Assembly: GCA_035517775.1 (NCBI GenBank) | Contig: DATIYF010000061.1 | Location: 1 to 55,348, forward strand | Source of the DNA: DATIYF01 sp035517775 | GTDB taxonomy: Bacteria > Acidobacteriota > Terriglobia > Terriglobales > Acidobacteriaceae | DNA: 55,348 nt | Direction: 5' to 3' | Shown here: positions 52,576 to 55,348 of the stretch, piece by piece | How the letters are laid out: every line of letters begins with the position of its first letter | Numbering within the stretch: the stretch's first letter is position 1 | Program-made: the position numbers and the translations under genes | The notes under the pieces: generated by a model | What the model was told of the DNA's origin: nothing | The model's input: the letters and a program-made list of their open reading frames with translations, nothing else | Database searches by the model: none

Positions 52576-53271
52576 TCATTGTTTGGGCAGCGCTACCACG
52601 CGCAGGTACGGCTTCAGCGTCTTCCACCCGCCGGGGTAAATCTTCTGCGCCTCTTCGTTCGAAACCGCGCCGCTGATGATCACATCATCGCCCGGCTTCC
52701 AGTTCACCGGGGTTGAGACTTTCTGCCGGGCGGTGAGCTGAAGGGAATCGAGGGCGCGCAGAATTTCATCGAAGTTGCGCCCGGTGCTCATGGGGTAGGC
52801 CAGCATCAGCTTGATCTTTTTGTCGGGCCCGATGATGAAGACGGTACGCACCGTGGCGTTGTCGTTGGGCGTGCGGCCTTCGGAGGTGGTGCCGCTCTCC
52901 GCCGGCAGCATGTTGTAGAGCTTGGCAATCTTCAGCTCGGGGTCGCCGATCATGGGGTAGGTCACTTTGTGGCCCTGAGTTTCCTCGATATCTGCTGCCC
53001 ACTTGCTGTGGCTGGTTACGGGGTCCACGCTCAAGCCGATGATTTTGGTGTTGCGCCTGGCAAACTCCGGCTGCAGGCCGGCCATGTAGCCCAGTTCAGT
53101 GGTGCAGACGGGCGTGAAGTCCTTGGGATGAGAAAAGAGGATGGCCCAGCCGTTGCCGATCCAGTCGTGAAAGTGAATTGGGCCCTGCGTGGTCTCGGCG
53201 GTGAAATCGGGCGCCGTGTCGTTGATGCGGAGCATGGGGGAAGTGGCGGGAGGAATCGCAGCAGTACTCAT
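52576..53271 (-). CDS. 1-Cys (Prx6-type) peroxiredoxin
   Basis: 231 residues; reduces H2O2 and organic peroxides. The peroxidatic Cys sits in FSHPKDFTPVCTTELG; the catalytic Thr/Arg environment and the long C-terminal arm of Prx6 proteins (VSTPVNWKPGDDVIISGAVSNEEAQKIYPGGWKTLKPYLRVV) are present. No resolving Cys is evident downstream. Cys, not selenocysteine, is encoded even though tRNA-Sec is nearby. ATG with GGAGAAAC upstream is the start; the longer frame is not used. Confidence 0.95.
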   Translation of the reverse strand: MSTAAIPPATSPMLRINDTAPDFTAETTQGPIHFHDWIGNGWAILFSHPKDFTPVCTTELGYMAGLQPEFARRNTKIIGLSVDPVTSHSKWAADIEETQGHKVTYPMIGDPELKIAKLYNMLPAESGTTSEGRTPNDNATVRTVFIIGPDKKIKLMLAYPMSTGRNFDEILRALDSLQLTARQKVSTPVNWKPGDDVIISGAVSNEEAQKIYPGGWKTLKPYLRVVALPKQ

Positions 53272-53884
53272 AGGTTTCTCCTTGAATCGTCGAGGTCTGA
53301 TAATCAGAAAGCTGGCCGAAAAGAAAAGCCGCCGCAAGAGGCGCCGGAATGGGTTCAGAAGAACCTTGCTGCACGCTTACGCACAAACCGGCGCCAGGCT
53401 ACAACAGCCGCAGGCGCACGGTGTTGGTGAAGCCCACATCACGACATTTAGGATACTTGGCGCTTTCACCCAGGTCAAACCGGCTGCTGCGCCGGAACCC
53501 TCAGGGAATACAGGCCTTAAGAGGAATGCTTTAGGCCAGCGGCGGGGGGCTGCCGACAGGCCGGCACTGCCTGCCAGAAATCCCGACGCAACCAGGCAGG
53601 AATAAGGAGTACGTGGCCCGGTCCACGTCTTGGGGAGGGCGTTACCGGGCCACGCTCTGGACCAGCGGCGAAAACCTGCGCCCGCCGCCGGATTTCGCGT
53701 AATTTGTCTTGCCGAAGGGTGCCGGGAGTTTTACCATTCTCACAAGCTCGAATCCCAGGCATTCCTTTCGAGTTCGACATCTCTTGCGGCCTTGGCGCCT
53801 GTTGGCGTGCAGGAGGGGGCGCCGCCACTGAGACGTTAACAAGTCAAAGAGGAACAGGGAACAAATCTTCCGCAGATTACGAAT
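53272..53884 (+). other. Gene-free 5' region with alternative hairpins
   Basis: No convincing coding frame on either strand. ACGTGG-CCCGGT-CCACGT (53611-53628) competes with a long-range perfect 11-bp pairing, CGTGGCCCGGT (53612-53622) with ACCGGGCCACG (53644-53654). Other dyads: CTGCCTG / CAGGCAG near 53566-53599 and GCGGCG / CGCCGC near 53664-53690. Because a terminator follows on the plus strand, this may be a transcribed non-coding RNA or regulatory leader. Confidence 0.4.
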
Positions 53885-53930
53885 CCAGAACAGCCGCTGG
53901 GGCGGCAGTTTCTGGGTGTTGGGTTTTTTG
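53885..53930 (+). terminator. Rho-independent terminator or attenuator before the HTH gene
   Basis: Stem CCAGAA-CAGCCGC-TGGG-GCGGCAG-TTTCTGG (53885-53916; one internal A/A mismatch) followed after 7 nt by GGGTTTTTTG. Arms TTACGAATCC (53877-53886) and GGATTTCGTAA (53934-53944) can pair around it with one bulge and would enclose or compete with it. No gene lies just upstream on the plus strand. Confidence 0.55.
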
Positions 53931-54023
53931 TTCGGATTTCGTAAACCCTGACTTCCCTTGACTGGCGCGGCTTTGCTGCAGAGAGTCGAGAGATTTTTTC
54001 TCAGCGGTCTAAAGAGGGGGACT

Positions 54024-54830
54024 ATGCTCTCCGGCGGACAGAAACTGCGCGCACTGCGCGAACAACTCGGCCTTACCATGCGGGACGTCGAGAACTCAAG
54101 CATGCGCCTTGCCACCAAGCACAAAAATGATGAGTTCTCGATTCCGCCCAGCCGGCTCTCTGACATTGAGACCAAGGGAGTGATCCCCAGCATTTACCGC
54201 CTGTATGCGCTGTCTGTGATCTACCGCCGGGACCTGCACGAGATGCTGTTGTGGTTTGGCGTGGATGTGGATTCGGTGGCCGATGATCTGGCTCTGGCGG
54301 CCCCGCCTAAATCCCACTTCTCCCAGGCTTTAGCCAATGTTTCGGCGGTGCAGGCGCCGGTGCGGATCGATCCCGGTTTCGACGCCCGGCGTACCTCCAA
54401 CATCGGCCGCCTGGTCGAGCAATGGGGTCTGGTTCCGCTGTCGTATCTGGCCCAATTTGCAAATTGCGAATACACCTACGGCTACATCGGCAGCGAAGAT
54501 CTGACCATGTATCCGCTGCTGCCGCCGGGCAGCTTCATTCAGGTGGATGAATCCAAAGACCAGGTGGAAGCGGGCGGCTGGAACTCAGAATACGAGCGGC
54601 CGATTTACTTTGTGGAAACGCGCCAGGGGCACGTGTGCTGCTGGTGCACGCTGTCAGGCGACCACATCATCCTGCAATCCCACCCCTTGTCTCCGGTGCC
54701 TCCTCGCGTGCTGCGATATCCGCAAGAGGCCGAAGTGGTCGGTCAGGTGATTGGGGCGGCCTTGAGGCTCGGCGATTGGCACCCCGTGGGCTCCGTACCA
54801 GCATCGAAAGAGCGTGCAACACTGAACTGA
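54024..54830 (+). CDS. XRE-type helix-turn-helix regulator
   Basis: 268 residues from MLSGGQKLRALREQLGLTMRDVENSSMRLA; AGAGGGGG is 4-9 nt upstream and the earlier in-frame ATG is not used. The N-terminal ~75 residues form a XRE/Cro HTH with an insertion (LTMRDVENSS...FSIPPSRLSDIETKGVIPSIYRLYALSVIYRRDLHEML). The rest (residues 110-260) has no recognised domain but contains S24-like hints (MYPLLPPGSFIQVDESK ... RPIYFVETRQGHVCCWCTLSGDHIIL), as in LexA/CI-type C-terminal domains; no autoproteolytic Ser-Lys pair is certain. Target unknown. Overlaps the convergent gene below by 164 nt. Confidence 0.82.
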   Translation: MLSGGQKLRALREQLGLTMRDVENSSMRLATKHKNDEFSIPPSRLSDIETKGVIPSIYRLYALSVIYRRDLHEMLLWFGVDVDSVADDLALAAPPKSHFSQALANVSAVQAPVRIDPGFDARRTSNIGRLVEQWGLVPLSYLAQFANCEYTYGYIGSEDLTMYPLLPPGSFIQVDESKDQVEAGGWNSEYERPIYFVETRQGHVCCWCTLSGDHIILQSHPLSPVPPRVLRYPQEAEVVGQVIGAALRLGDWHPVGSVPASKERATLN

Positions 54831-55179
54831 GATGGCGCCCGGCGCCCGCTCCCGGCTCGGCCGGCAATAGCTCAACTCCTTGTTTACAAAGCCTTTCCAC
54901 GTATAGCGAGGGGGCCATCCCGGCGCTTTCGCTGGAGAGCTGAATATCTTCCACCAAATCGCGCAGCGGCGTTGAGAGCACTCGTGAAACGTGCTCGCGG
55001 TGGGCCTGCGCCATGGCCTTTTCGGCCGAACCATCCCCATGGACATGGGCCAGCCCCCAGTGGGCATAGCCGCCGCCCGTATCCTTCAGACGGGAAAGGT
55101 ATTCCAGCCGCCGCAGAACCCCGGAAATGGCTCTAAGGGTGGTGTTTCGCAGATCGTCAAGCGCGGAAAACAGTGTCAT
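54667..55179 (-). CDS. Conserved-looking hypothetical protein, antisense-overlapping
   Basis: 170 residues. The first ~130 look like a real helical protein (FSALDDLRNTTLRAISGVLRRLEYLSRLKD, YAHWGLAHVHGDGSAEKAMAQAHREHVSRVLSTPLRDLVEDIQ). The last ~50 residues are antisense to the HTH gene and Arg/Pro-rich, so the functional protein may depend on only the upstream part. No family recognised. It is convergent with the HTH gene. Confidence 0.55.
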   Translation of the reverse strand: MTLFSALDDLRNTTLRAISGVLRRLEYLSRLKDTGGGYAHWGLAHVHGDGSAEKAMAQAHREHVSRVLSTPLRDLVEDIQLSSESAGMAPSLYVERLCKQGVELLPAEPGAGAGRHLSSVLHALSMLVRSPRGANRRASRPPQSPDRPLRPLADIAAREEAPETRGGIAG

Positions 55180-55286
55180 AAGCCGTTACAGTTCCGGGAC
55201 AACCGGCATTACCTCGGTGATCTGGGCATTGCCGCCTGACCCAGCACATTATCACGGTGCAGTTACTTCCCTGAGGAGATTGTACC

Positions 55287-55348
55287 GTGAAAAAGACTCT
55301 ACGCTTGCTGGCAGTTCTGGTGTTCCTGACCGCGATTGGCGCCCCGAC
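55287..55348 (+). CDS. Start of a secreted protein (truncated by the window end)
   Basis: GTG start with GAGGAG 8 nt upstream, then MKKTLRLLAVLVFLTAIGAP, a typical signal peptide. Only 20 codons are inside the window. Confidence 0.65.
   Translation, partial: MKKTLRLLAVLVFLTAIGAP

Noticed and set aside
52576..53271. Selenocysteine in the peroxiredoxin
   Set aside because: The peroxidatic residue is a TGC-type Cys codon in PVCTTE, with no in-frame UGA.
53338..54023. RNase P RNA, tmRNA or cobalamin riboswitch
   Set aside because: I looked for their conserved motifs on both strands and did not find them.

Overview
The window reads as about 55 kb of a GC-rich (roughly 60 %) chromosome from an aerobic, diderm, soil-type bacterium. 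The mix of a single-chain H+-pyrophosphatase, ETF/ETF-QO, an FG-GAP/ASPIC protein, a GH116 glycosidase, a DUF481 protein, a glyoxylate shunt and several dispersed palindrome families suggests Acidobacteriota. That assignment is inference from gene content and repeat style. No rRNA and no CRISPR array is visible. One tRNA is present, and it is tRNA-Sec.

Layout. 1-6.2 kb: a sigma70-type promoter and a structured non-coding leader or small RNA, hppA, moaA (convergent), a GDSL esterase and a DUF481 outer-membrane-type protein. 6.2-13 kb: respiratory electron-transfer genes (DoxX, ETF-QO, then etfB-etfA), interrupted by a PQQ-type beta-propeller protein and a VapBC-like toxin-antitoxin pair with its own apparently leaderless promoter. 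13-16.4 kb: small secreted proteins, a zinc-ribbon protein, a 55-residue Lys-rich protein and a threonine-aldolase-like PLP enzyme. 16.6-22.3 kb: a tripartite RND efflux pair without TolC, and a secreted phosphoesterase. 22.4-29.2 kb: GH116 glycosidase, FG-GAP protein, PfkB sugar kinase and sugar-porter MFS (the last two overlap by 4 nt), consistent with carbohydrate use.

29.7-41.2 kb is the most interesting block: a compact hybrid assembly line of three large co-directional genes followed by an Sfp-type phosphopantetheinyl transferase. The genes encode (1) acyl-AMP ligase-KR-ACP, (2) FkbH-type glyceryl transferase-ACP and (3) Cy-A-PCP-TE. The A domain of the third has a specificity code almost identical to the cysteine code, and its condensation domain carries the heterocyclization motif DxxxxDxxS, so a thiazoline made from cysteine and a short, possibly glycerate-derived, acyl unit is predicted. 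The terminal thioesterase has Cys in place of Ser, Glu in place of Asp, and no His at the usual place.

41.3-44.3 kb: two paralogous secreted proteins, a 3'-terminal copy of the PPTase gene, a lipoprotein and a LysR regulator. 44.7-47.8 kb: glyoxylate shunt (aceA, aceB). 48-50.4 kb: MetE-like protein, epimerase and tRNA-Sec on the minus strand. 50.4-55.3 kb: small secreted and membrane proteins, a Gly-rich repeat protein, a 1-Cys peroxiredoxin, a long leader with a terminator, an HTH regulator, a convergent overlapping gene and the start of a truncated secreted protein.

At least six REP-like palindromes share a TGTGG flank but have different stems. They are scattered between genes together with two other repeat types.
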